Source: Candidatus Kerfeldbacteria bacterium RIFCSPHIGHO2_12_FULL_48_17
GTDB taxonomy: Bacteria; Patescibacteriota; Patescibacteriia; HO2-48-17
NCBI GenBank assembly: GCA_001818775.1
Contig: MHKD01000011.1
Location: forward strand, 1-47,387
Direction of reading: 5' to 3'
Length of the DNA: 47,387 nucleotides
Positions 40,577-47,387 of the stretch are shown here, piece by piece. The notes beneath the pieces were generated by a model that saw nothing but the letters and a program-made list of their open reading frames with translations, was not told where the DNA came from and ran no database searches. Numbering within the stretch: the stretch's first letter is position 1; each line of letters starts with the position of its first letter. Both the position numbers and the translations under genes were made by a program.

Positions 40577-41803
40577 ATGAGAAAAATTTTTTTACTTGCG
40601 GGCATGGTGGCGATTCTTTTTATCGTTGCGCCTCCAGATGTTGGGGCCGAAGTCTATGACCTGGACGCGCTGACTGGTGGAACGGATGATCAGAATACCG
40701 ACGGAAGTGCGGTTGAGACTGCCGATGACGGTGCGGACGATCAGGCTGATCAAGACGCCGGCGCTGATACAGGCGATGATGCGGCTGTTGACACCAACAC
40801 AGACACACCAACCAATGCCAACATCAGCACCGGCGAAGAAGGTGAAGAAACGGATGAAACCGCCGTCACTATGGCTGAGTGCATCATTTTCCAAAGATTG
40901 GAGATTTACGACCGTCGCTGCGATGAGCTCACGCGCGGACTCGACTGTCCCAACTATGCAGAATGTCTGCAAACGTGCGAGCAGGATAAAAAGATCTGTT
41001 TTGTGGTGGTTGCGAAAAAGACAGATCAGCCGTACAAAGTTTGCAGCAACTACTATAATACCTGTACAGATCGTTGCTCTGCCCTGAATCCGCAGTGCAG
41101 TAAAAAATACCCACCGCGAAACATGGAGGGCACCGTGAAAGAGCTCAACCTCACCAACTCCACCGGCGATGTCCGTGTCACTTACCTCGACAATCCCACA
41201 CCGGCGGGCATGGAGGAAGTAACGGACAACCGAGCCATTCAGGTGGGCGCAACTATCTTTACGGGCGAAAAAGGTTCCACCACCGTCGTCCTGCCGAGCG
41301 GTATCACGCAGGTTATCGGTCCGAATTCCTATTTCCGCATCGCCGATTATTACACCGGCGACAATGTTGATGAAACCTACACCATACTCAAAAACGGAAG
41401 CGTCCGGACGAAAATAGACAAACAGGGCGATAAAACCGTGGAATATGTGGTTATCACACCACTGTGGAAGGTCGAAGCCAAAGGCACGGAATTTGAACTC
41501 ACGGTCGAAGCCAATGGCACGACGCAGCTGACAACGGACTCCGGCGAAGTGCAGCTCCGCGATCACGAAGATCAGCTCGTTGCCGCAGTTCCGGCCGGTG
41601 AAAGCATCACTACGGACGGATCGGGTAGTATCAGCGCAAACAGTGAAGGCGTGTTTTTTCCGAGTAAATGGGCATATTACAAAGACGCTTACGGCACAAT
41701 CGCGCTCGTGGTCGGAGTCGTCGGAGTGATTTTGTTGGTGGTGATTATTTTACTTCTTTGGCACAGCCGGCGCAAAATACAACGGAAAAAACGCCGGATC
41801 TGA
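40577..41803 (+). CDS. Exported FecR-domain protein with C-terminal membrane anchor
   Basis: 408 residues. Signal peptide (KIFLLAGMVAILFIVAPP), then a very acidic linker rich in Asp, Thr and Ala (about 25-95), then a Cys-rich module (about 100-170: ten or more Cys, with CPNYAECLQTC and CSNYYNTCTDRC). A FecR-like beta domain (about 180-340) carries VGATIFTGEKGSTTVVLPSG and EAKGTEFELTVEANGTTQL. Last come a membrane helix (IALVVGVVGVILLVVIILLLW) and a basic tail. The extracellular cysteines probably pair, and the VKOR protein in this window could help. A hairpin terminator follows. The FecR part is solid; the role in envelope signalling is inferred. Confidence 0.82.
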   Translation: MRKIFLLAGMVAILFIVAPPDVGAEVYDLDALTGGTDDQNTDGSAVETADDGADDQADQDAGADTGDDAAVDTNTDTPTNANISTGEEGEETDETAVTMAECIIFQRLEIYDRRCDELTRGLDCPNYAECLQTCEQDKKICFVVVAKKTDQPYKVCSNYYNTCTDRCSALNPQCSKKYPPRNMEGTVKELNLTNSTGDVRVTYLDNPTPAGMEEVTDNRAIQVGATIFTGEKGSTTVVLPSGITQVIGPNSYFRIADYYTGDNVDETYTILKNGSVRTKIDKQGDKTVEYVVITPLWKVEAKGTEFELTVEANGTTQLTTDSGEVQLRDHEDQLVAAVPAGESITTDGSGSISANSEGVFFPSKWAYYKDAYGTIALVVGVVGVILLVVIILLLWHSRRKIQRKKRRI

Positions 41804-41842
41804 CAGTTTGATCTCAAATGAGAGATGCTGTCGAAAAAAACA

Positions 41843-41882
41843 AAAAGGCCAGGGATATAGAGAATATTCACTGGTCTTTTTT
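41843..41882 (+). terminator. Terminator of the FecR gene
   Basis: AAAAGGCCAG (41843-41852) pairs with CTGGTCTTTT (41871-41880) with one G-T pair, and further T follows. Confidence 0.75.
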
Positions 41883-41905
41883 ATTAAGAACGTTCGAAGG
41901 GGCCG

Positions 41906-42646
41906 TTAAAATTTGTACAAACCCCCCTTTACTGATAATTTCGCAAGATAGGCTGCAACACTCTCTTCCTGGCTATAGCCTAAAACGACGGCGGCCTTCT
42001 GCGCATGCGCCTTACGGAGGACGATCAGCGTTTTCGCAATAGCGATTTCCGTACGGACTTTGAGTAAAATACCGCTTAAAAGCGCCAGGTGAGTCGCTTC
42101 ATCCTGGCCGGCAGGAGAATAATCAAGAAGCGCCAGGTACAGTCGAAGCAGATGCTCATCCTCTGCTCCTATAAATGTGGTGCCGCACATGTCACGGCAG
42201 TACACGAGAAAACCTATGACCCCATCAAGCGATGAATTTTTCGAAAGAAAATCCACGGCCTGCAGAGGAGTCATTCCATCTCCCTTTTGTTCGGCGGCCA
42301 AGGCCATCTTTTGAGCGAGCGACTCAAATGTATACCTCTCAAGTGAGCTGCCTGCCTGGGAAATAACGGCATAAGTCGCTTCCTGAAAAAATCTTTTCAT
42401 GGCAAGCTGATCCGCCTCGACATCCTCAAGTGTGGCCGGTATCTTGTTCCCGATATCAAGGCTATGCTGCAAAAAAACATCAAGGGAGATATCCTTATTT
42501 TCTCCAGCCACGAAGGGCGCGTCAGTAAGAATATTTTTGTAATCGTCCATGTGCTCACTAACAGCGCCCAGAGCGTCGGCAAGATCGCTGTATTTCATGT
42601 TGACAGACTTTTCGGCCAGATTGACAGCAGCAGGCTTATATGGCAT
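41906..42646 (-). CDS. Hypothetical helical protein
   Basis: 246 residues from the ATG giving MPYKPAAVNLAEK; a later ATG (MKYSDL) is also possible. No family recognised. It is soluble and mostly alpha-helical by composition, with acidic and small residues and one CRDMC pair (YCRDMCGTTF). There is no signal peptide and no membrane segment. It converges on the FecR gene and diverges from the gene at 42752, sharing about 100 bases of upstream sequence with it. Start uncertain. Confidence 0.6.
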   Translation of the reverse strand: MPYKPAAVNLAEKSVNMKYSDLADALGAVSEHMDDYKNILTDAPFVAGENKDISLDVFLQHSLDIGNKIPATLEDVEADQLAMKRFFQEATYAVISQAGSSLERYTFESLAQKMALAAEQKGDGMTPLQAVDFLSKNSSLDGVIGFLVYCRDMCGTTFIGAEDEHLLRLYLALLDYSPAGQDEATHLALLSGILLKVRTEIAIAKTLIVLRKAHAQKAAVVLGYSQEESVAAYLAKLSVKGGLYKF

Positions 42647-42751
42647 GATGTGGCGGTTACTGGATGTTCCAGTGACTTTTTGCAAAATTGAACAGAAAAA
42701 TTCGAGTCCGCAAAAAATCAATGCGGCTCATTGAAAAAAGAGGGAAAGGTT

Positions 42752-43960
42752 ATGAAGACTATTGCGAGTTTTTTCGATGCGGTTATTGGAATGATGATGG
42801 GGTGGTTGCGTGATATGACGGTGATGGGGTTTTGGGTGTTGGCCCTAAGCCTCATGATTTTTTCGGGTATAGTGTGTATTGGGAAGATACCGGCTGAGGC
42901 GCAGGAGGCAGAACAGAAGCAGGTGACGGTTGTAGAAAAAGCGCCGGAACCATGCCCGGCAGGATTTGAGGATGTCAGCTTTATCGAGGACCCTTATGGA
43001 GTATACGCTCCCCAAATGGGGCGATACATTTACGTATGGGATTACTCGAATCCCATGAACCAAACGAGGATGCAGGCCGCCGGAAAAGCCATGAAGGGAG
43101 AGAGCTTTGAGGAAGTCTGCGGCTGCCAATACGGTGAACAGATTATGTTTTGGCTCAATGGCGCTTGGGAACGATTTTTTGTTCCGATTGAGTGGACAGT
43201 TCCCGATTACGAAGCGTTTCAGAAAAAAGCCGCAGCTGCTTGGAAGGACAACCAGCAAGAATTTATTCCCGGGTGGCCCAAGGAACTGGCACTTGGGATC
43301 GAGGATGAAAATCTGGGTATTTGGATGCTCGGTGAAAATGAACGGTGGTTTAACCACCAATTATTCTACAACGACCGCTATGATGCCCTGCGGTTCACTC
43401 TCGGGTTCTACGCCCAGTATTCCTTCAAGGTAGCCGGGACCAGGGTATTAAGGTTTGCTGCCCTGGGGATGAAGTATAAAACCCGCTCTTCCTTCCTCAA
43501 TGGCACTGAGTTAGGGTATGTGGACATGCTGACTATGATTCGCAGCCGGGTGGGAAGGAAAGTACTCGGTGTCATGGCCAAGGTACTCGAAAAACCGGAA
43601 AAGGTTCGCCTGCTGCGCCAGCAAAGCCTATTTTTTGAGGAATTCAACCCCTTGACGTCCAACACGCTGCGCTATTTAAGGGACGTTTTCGGGAAAGAAA
43701 AACTTGAGACTGAGATACAAACAGCCTACTGCGCTGCCAAAACTTTCGATCCCAACAAGATCAAAGCCGGCGCTGAGTACAGCAAGGCCATAAAATTGTT
43801 TGGGTACTGGCCCGCTTGGTTGGCGCGGCGCACCAACGGCCTCAACGATTTGGGCGCCTACGAGCCCAAGAAAAATTGGAAGGAGATCAGCAAAGAGCTG
43901 GAGCTCCTTTTTGAAAAATTTATCACGCATGCAGGGCTTGGCCTGCAGAAATGCCCATGA
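42752..43960 (+). CDS. Hypothetical membrane-anchored extracellular protein
   Basis: 402 residues from ATG 42752, supported by SD GAGGGAAAGG. An N-terminal anchor (MGFWVLALSLMIFSGIVCIG, about 24-43) follows a short cytoplasmic start. The rest is soluble, aromatic-rich (many Trp and Tyr: YIYVWDYSNP, WLNGAWERFF, FGYWPAWLARR) with a few Cys (CPAGF, CGCQYG). The composition is that of an extracellular globular domain, and no family is recognised. It shares a 17-base motif upstream of its ribosome site with the TSP3/propeller gene at 35431. A structured inverted repeat and a strong terminator follow. Confidence 0.6.
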   Translation: MKTIASFFDAVIGMMMGWLRDMTVMGFWVLALSLMIFSGIVCIGKIPAEAQEAEQKQVTVVEKAPEPCPAGFEDVSFIEDPYGVYAPQMGRYIYVWDYSNPMNQTRMQAAGKAMKGESFEEVCGCQYGEQIMFWLNGAWERFFVPIEWTVPDYEAFQKKAAAAWKDNQQEFIPGWPKELALGIEDENLGIWMLGENERWFNHQLFYNDRYDALRFTLGFYAQYSFKVAGTRVLRFAALGMKYKTRSSFLNGTELGYVDMLTMIRSRVGRKVLGVMAKVLEKPEKVRLLRQQSLFFEEFNPLTSNTLRYLRDVFGKEKLETEIQTAYCAAKTFDPNKIKAGAEYSKAIKLFGYWPAWLARRTNGLNDLGAYEPKKNWKEISKELELLFEKFITHAGLGLQKCP

Positions 43961-43968
43961 AGAGGTTG

Positions 43969-44042
43969 GATTCGGAACCTTATACCTCTCTTGAGGTCGC
44001 ACGGGGGCGACCAGTCTGCGAGAGGCACAAGGCTTCCGAATC
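43969..44042. ncRNA. Candidate structured RNA or palindromic element (74 nt)
   Basis: Nested stems along one axis: GATTCGGAA/TTCCGAATC (9 bp, perfect), CCTT/AAGG, CCTCTC/GAGAGG, and GGTCGC/GCGACC around an ACGGGG loop. It lies between the stop of the gene at 42752 and a strong terminator, so it would form the 3' end of that mRNA or a processed RNA. It may instead be a REP-like element. Function unknown. Confidence 0.5.
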
Positions 44043-44063
44043 AAAATATATGGCACACTATAG

Positions 44064-44100
44064 AGAATACGCACATGGAGGTATGCGTATTCTTTTTTTT
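44064..44100 (+). terminator. Strong rho-independent terminator
   Basis: A 10-bp perfect stem AGAATACGCA/TGCGTATTCT (44064-44073 with 44084-44093) and a run of T to 44100. Confidence 0.92.
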
Positions 44101-44131
44101 GGGAAAAATATTGGAAAAGCAAAAATTTTGA

Positions 44132-44165
44132 CAAAAAGAAAAGCGATACGTGAAAGGGTATCGCT
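44132..44165 (-). terminator. Terminator of the TSP3 gene
   Basis: On the minus strand, AGCGATAC/GTATCGCT (44142-44165) followed by TTTTCTTTTTG. A weaker hairpin, GTCGGT/ACCGAC (44191-44209), lies between it and the stop. Confidence 0.75.
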
Positions 44166-44253
44166 GAGGGAAGGAAAGGTTCGAGAGGAGGTCGGTATAA
44201 GGAACCGACAAAAGGAGAAGGAAAGTGCAGGGGAAAAGAAAGGGGGAGCGAAA

Positions 44254-45159
44254 TTATTCGCAATCGTCACCTACGCCATTGGCATCGTCATCGGTTTGCA
44301 GCCAATTGGAAGTTTGCGGGCAGTTGTCGCAGGCATCACCGAAGCCGTCGCCGTCAAAATCAGCCTGATCAGGATTGGAAATAACTTTGCAATTATCGCA
44401 GGCATCGCCAACTTCATCGGTATCATCATCAGTTTGTTCAACGTTGATGTTGAAATCACAATTATCGATGTCATTATTGATGCCATCAAGATCCCAATCG
44501 TTTTCCCAATCGCAGGCGTCACCAACTTTATCGCCGTCGGTATCAGCTTGATCAGGATTGACCATATCAGGACAATTGTCAGTGGGTTGGCAGATGCCGT
44601 CGTTGTCGTAATCGACACAATCGTCACAAGCATCGTCAACACCGTCGTTGTCCCAGTCACCGCCAAAATCATCAGCATTGGGACAGCTGTCGCAGACATC
44701 GCCACGGTAATCTTCATCTTCATCAGCCTGATCGGCATTGGCAATCATGTAACAGTTGTCACAATAATCACCAACTTTATCGTCATCGGCATCGAATTGG
44801 TCTTGATTATAGTATTCAGGGCAGTTGTCTGCATCGTTGAGAATTGTGTCGTTATCAATGTCGTCGTCACAGGCGTTGCCCATTTCATCGTCATCCCAAT
44901 TGTATTGATCTGCATTGGCAACATTAGGGCAATTGTCATCGACATCGACAACTTCATCGCCATCAACATCCTGACAAGCATCTCCTAAAGGATTATTTTT
45001 GTCAGTATCTTCTTGACCAGGGTTGGCATCATAGACGCAGTTGTCAGCTTGATTGCTGACGCCATCGCCATCAAGGTCGGCCAAGTAGCAGCTGGGTGCT
45101 GCGAAAAGGATTGTGGAAAAGAGAACAACGATTGTTGCGAGAATTTGATTTGTTTTCAT
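44254..45159 (-). CDS. Secreted thrombospondin type 3 repeat protein
   Basis: 301 residues with SD GGAG before ATG 45159. A signal peptide ([20 protein letters not shown]) is followed by about nine TSP3-like calcium-binding units, each Asp-rich with a Cys pair ([23 protein letters not shown] and so on), to the end. There is no anchor, though the Cys after the signal sequence may be lipidated (the lipobox is poor). Such domains bind many calcium ions in rigid extracellular stalks. The related gene at 35431 has one such unit. Calcium binding is inferred from family; the role in attachment is speculation. Confidence 0.88.
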   Translation of the reverse strand: MKTNQILATIVVLFSTILFAAPSCYLADLDGDGVSNQADNCVYDANPGQEDTDKNNPLGDACQDVDGDEVVDVDDNCPNVANADQYNWDDDEMGNACDDDIDNDTILNDADNCPEYYNQDQFDADDDKVGDYCDNCYMIANADQADEDEDYRGDVCDSCPNADDFGGDWDNDGVDDACDDCVDYDNDGICQPTDNCPDMVNPDQADTDGDKVGDACDWENDWDLDGINNDIDNCDFNINVEQTDDDTDEVGDACDNCKVISNPDQADFDGDGFGDACDNCPQTSNWLQTDDDANGVGDDCE

Positions 45160-45244
45160 GACAAAATCTCCATGCCCGAATTACGTCGGGGCCGCGATAT
45201 AGATTTTCAAAGAAACAATTTCTTTATTTGGTTTGGTATTTTTT

Positions 45245-45277
45245 GAGCAGTTTTTCATCGACTGCTCGTGATATAAT
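45245..45277 (+). promoter_or_regulatory. Palindrome and extended -10 promoter
   Basis: GAGCAGT (45245-45251) is inverted at 45261-45267 (ACTGCTC). Three bases later comes TGATATAAT, an extended -10 with a perfect hexamer at 45272-45277. The palindrome covers the position where a -35 would be, so it could be an operator. It points toward the gene at 45458, with a long leader. Confidence 0.45.
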
Positions 45278-45382
45278 ACGACACCCCCACCCCACCATTA
45301 CACTTTCCATAATTTTGGCTAATATAAAGCAAAAAAAAACGTAAAGAATACGTCAAAAATCAGCCCGCCACCGCGCCCATTT

Positions 45383-45411
45383 TCGCCACTACAGCCAAAT
45401 ATTGCTATACT
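45383..45411 (+). promoter_or_regulatory. Second promoter candidate for the DUF5671-like gene
   Basis: TCGCCA (45383-45388), a 17-base spacer, and TATACT (45406-45411) with TG at the extended -10 position. It would leave a leader of about 40 bases. Confidence 0.5.
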
Positions 45412-45457
45412 TACGGAAATAGTCTCCCTAACATTAAAAAGGCTTCACGCCACCACT

Positions 45458-46435
45458 ATGCCAAAACAAAAGTCAGCCGCGCCAAAAAATGCCGGCAAAA
45501 AAAGCAGCGGTCCCAAAAGTGTCTTCCTCCACATCCTCATGATCGTGCTCCTCTATATGAGCATCATCAGCAGCATCACCGTCATTTTCCAGTACATTAA
45601 CATTCTCCTTCCCGATCCACTCGGCTACGATTCGCAAGCAACCATCTTCAACAGTATTCGTTTGTCAAGCGCTGTACTCCTCATCGCTTTTCCCGTGTTT
45701 CTCTATGTCGCCCATCTCATCAACAAAGACATGGCCGGCAACAGCGACATTCAACAATCAAAATCGCGTCGTTGGTTGCTGCACTTCACCATCTTTGCCA
45801 CCGCGCTCACCATTATCATTGACCTCATCACGCTCGTCTATAATTTTTACAGCGGCGATCTGCAGACCAACTTTCTCCTCAAGGTCCTGACCGTCATCGT
45901 CATTGCCGCCGCCGTACTTGGCTACTACCGTTTTGAACTCAACCGTACTGATCCCAAAAGTCACACCGTAAAAATTTCAGCCATCATCGCCAGCGTGCTG
46001 ATTGCCATAACCATCATCGCCGGATTTTTTGTGGCGGGGACACCGGAAACACAGAGGCAGGTGCGATTTGATTATCAACGTATAAATGATTTACAGAGTA
46101 TCCAATCACAGGTGGTTTTTTACTGGCAACAAAAAAAGACACTCCCGGCCAATTTCGAAGCACTCGCAAGTGGAGTCGATGGTTTTATCGCAGCAAAAGA
46201 TCCGGAAACACAAGAGGATTATGAATATGAAAAGATAAGTGATCTGAAGTTCAAACTTTGTGCCGACTTTGATACATTATTGGAGCAATTCGAGGGTACT
46301 CTTGAACCCTCTCCATATAGCAACCCTGAATTAAAGGGAAGTCAGAGTTGGTATCATCCTGCCGGAAGACATTGCTTCACGCGCGAAATTGATCCGACAC
46401 TTGATAGCTCGAACGCGGGAAAAGTGCCGCTGTAA
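45458..46435 (+). CDS. DUF5671-like multi-TM membrane protein
   Basis: 325 residues. A basic, Lys/Ser-rich N-terminus of 20 residues is followed by a conserved-looking segment, VFLHILMIVLLYMSIISS, and FQYINILLPDPLGYD, characteristic of DUF5671 proteins of CPR bacteria. Five to six membrane helices reach about residue 205. A soluble C-terminal domain (about 210-325) has one pair of Cys (KLCADF, RHCFT) and looks extracellular. No function is known for the family. A strong two-way terminator follows. Confidence 0.75.
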   Translation: MPKQKSAAPKNAGKKSSGPKSVFLHILMIVLLYMSIISSITVIFQYINILLPDPLGYDSQATIFNSIRLSSAVLLIAFPVFLYVAHLINKDMAGNSDIQQSKSRRWLLHFTIFATALTIIIDLITLVYNFYSGDLQTNFLLKVLTVIVIAAAVLGYYRFELNRTDPKSHTVKISAIIASVLIAITIIAGFFVAGTPETQRQVRFDYQRINDLQSIQSQVVFYWQQKKTLPANFEALASGVDGFIAAKDPETQEDYEYEKISDLKFKLCADFDTLLEQFEGTLEPSPYSNPELKGSQSWYHPAGRHCFTREIDPTLDSSNAGKVPL

Positions 46436-46460
46436 ATCGGCAACAACCGCGGTTAAAATA

Positions 46461-46508
46461 AAAACTCACTTCCTAAACGTCCTAAACGCGGGAAGTGAGT
46501 TTTCCTTT
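46461..46508. terminator. Bidirectional terminator between the DUF5671-like gene and sodX
   Basis: AAAACTCACTTCC (46461-46473) pairs perfectly with GGAAGTGAGTTTT (46491-46503). The sodX stop (46482-46484) lies in the loop, so its last codons form one arm. Confidence 0.88.
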
Positions 46509-46895
46509 TATACTTGTGAGCGCCAACCAACCAAAGCTGCGGCTGTCTTCACTGCCGGTGTCGACTGCGCCTTCAATCCACAACGTCCGTTCACCGCTGG
46601 CCGTCACTTTAATATTCCGTACGAATTTAATAATTTCGATCCGGCGAAAGGGGTGATCAGCCAGCACATAATCACCAACCATAATCGCTCCCGATTTTCC
46701 GGATGCCGAATCCAGTGTCTGAAAAAAAACCGTATCACCATCGCGCAAAAACGGCTGCAAAGAAGAACCCACGACACGCCGCCGCTGCCGCCGGCCGCGC
46801 AGCCACAACACAAAGTCAGACAAACGGAAACGGGGTAAAGGGGGTAATGGGTCGTTGTCCTGGCGCGGGAGCAGATGCGAGCGGGGATTTTTCAT
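46482..46895 (-). CDS. sodX: Nickel-type superoxide dismutase maturation protease (S26 signal-peptidase-like)
   Basis: 137 residues, soluble, signal-peptidase I fold. The catalytic Ser45 is in GSSLQPFLRDGD (the GxSMxP-type box), the general-base Lys90 in EIIKFVRNI, and the C-terminal box is SEDSRSFGWL (115-124), as in SodX and other S26 enzymes. It lacks membrane anchors, matching cytoplasmic SodX. It follows sodN by 27 bases and would remove the sodN leader so that the mature N-terminal His can bind nickel. An alternative general S26 role is less likely given this neighbour. Confidence 0.85.
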   Translation of the reverse strand: MKNPRSHLLPRQDNDPLPPLPRFRLSDFVLWLRGRRQRRRVVGSSLQPFLRDGDTVFFQTLDSASGKSGAIMVGDYVLADHPFRRIEIIKFVRNIKVTASGERTLWIEGAVDTGSEDSRSFGWLALTSIKGKLTSRV

Positions 46896-46922
46896 GTCGG
46901 TAGATGTCGATCGCCACAGCGT

Positions 46923-47387
46923 CTAAACCACCGCCGTCATCCACGGTACTTCACGATTTTTGGTGGTCCAAAACATTTCATGAACTTTTTTCACTGCAGC
47001 AAGGAGTTCCTGGGCGTGTTCGCCGCTGATTTCATGTTTGCAGGCCGAAGCAGCTTTGGCCGCCATCCAAAAAGTTTCATGTAAATCCGGAAATTTGGCC
47101 ACATGTTCCGGTTTAAAATAATCCGTCCACAGCACGAGTAAATGATGCTTGGCGTTTTCGGCTTCGTCTTCTTTGATACGGATATAGCGCGTCAACGTAT
47201 TGAAATAGGCCAGATCAGCTGCCGGGTCACCACCTGCGGCGGGGCGCTTCAGTTCCAGGATTTTTTTTGTCATTGCGACAACAGCTTCAGCCGCCACGCG
47301 GGCCTGAGCCGGGTCATAGACACCACACGGGCCATCGCAGTGGGCATGCACCACGGCCGCCGGCGAGATTTTTTCCAGCGCTGAAAA
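46923..47387 (-). CDS. sodN: Nickel superoxide dismutase (5' end beyond the window)
   Basis: The frame runs off the right edge, so the start and first leader codons are missing. The visible leader ends SPAAVVHA and is followed by the nickel-hook sequence HCDGPCGVYDPAQAR, in which mature His1, Cys2 and Cys6 bind nickel. The rest (about 135 residues, four-helix bundle type: KILELKR, DLAYFNTLTRYIRIKEDEAE, HHLLVLWTDYFKPEH) matches NiSOD. Gly replaces the Leu usual at position 4. It should convert superoxide to oxygen and peroxide in the cytoplasm. The processing protease is next to it. Confidence 0.93.
   Translation of the reverse strand, partial: FSALEKISPAAVVHAHCDGPCGVYDPAQARVAAEAVVAMTKKILELKRPAAGGDPAADLAYFNTLTRYIRIKEDEAENAKHHLLVLWTDYFKPEHVAKFPDLHETFWMAAKAASACKHEISGEHAQELLAAVKKVHEMFWTTKNREVPWMTAVV

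Noticed and set aside
40592-41566. A 324-codon minus-strand frame across the FecR gene
   Set aside because: No family features. The plus-strand gene has a promoter, signal peptide, FecR domain and anchor.
43951-44988. A 345-codon hydrophobic plus-strand frame over the TSP3 gene
   Set aside because: Antisense artefact: Asp codons GAC/GAT read as Val/Ile on the other strand. The minus strand has a signal peptide, an SD site and regular TSP3 units.
1-47387. CRISPR array
   Set aside because: No series of equal-length repeats with spacers was seen; the repeats found are single direct or inverted pairs.
1-47387. UGA recoded as glycine, as in some CPR lineages
   Set aside because: Several well-bounded genes (metG, the oxoamine synthase, the radical SAM gene, the RiPP precursor) end at TGA at the expected lengths.

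Overview
The window looks like a chromosomal segment of a Candidate Phyla Radiation (Patescibacteria, Parcubacteria-like) bacterium. This is an inference. It rests on a cysteine-rich zinc-ribbon protein of a CPR-typical type, secreted thrombospondin-type-3 proteins, a DUF5671-like membrane protein, short housekeeping proteins, many genes without a Shine-Dalgarno (SD) site, and several promoters placed so that transcripts would be leaderless. UGA is used as a stop, so this is not a UGA-recoding lineage.

Layout. 1-2.7 kb: clpB. 2.7-11.8 kb (minus): an apparent operon with a CoA-ligase-like enzyme, two tandem kinase-less membrane-GAF receptors, an alpha-oxoamine synthase, a 27-codon remnant of an epimerase, a membrane histidine kinase, a one-domain response regulator and a carboxylesterase. 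A TrmB-type regulator is divergent from it. 13.1-16.3 kb: a radical SAM/RiPP cassette (signal-peptide-like ORF, SPASM maturase with RRE, four-Cys precursor, convergent metallopeptidase) bracketed by a 121-bp direct repeat. 16.3-24.2 kb: housekeeping genes metG, prmC, capA-like, prfA and rpmE (minus), then rpsB, tsf and a TPR gene (plus). 24.2-27.2 kb: four tRNA genes (Thr, Tyr, Thr, Trp) with slipin and rpmG, and two paralogous HTH/endonuclease-like ORFs whose 3' ends lie inside the following tRNA gene. 27.2-33.7 kb: membrane genes (DedA, FAD oxidoreductase, P1B ATPase, YjdF-like, VKOR fusion, hemolysin III). 33.7-34.4 kb: tRNA-Asp in a hairpin-rich segment with a duplicated tRNA 3' end. 34.4-46.4 kb: accessory genes (RhuM, TSP3 proteins, SDR, BRO-N, zinc-ribbon, FecR, unknowns). 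46.4 kb-end: nickel superoxide dismutase (cut by the window edge) and its maturation protease.

Two loci read as possible undescribed systems. One is the oxoamine synthase/receptor/kinase/regulator operon, which parallels the cqs and lqs autoinducer circuits in gene content. The other is the direct-repeat-bounded RiPP cassette. A third unusual pattern is the pair of endonuclease-like ORFs that run into tRNA genes. Coordinates and motifs come from reading the sequence; functions are family-level inference, with no database search done.
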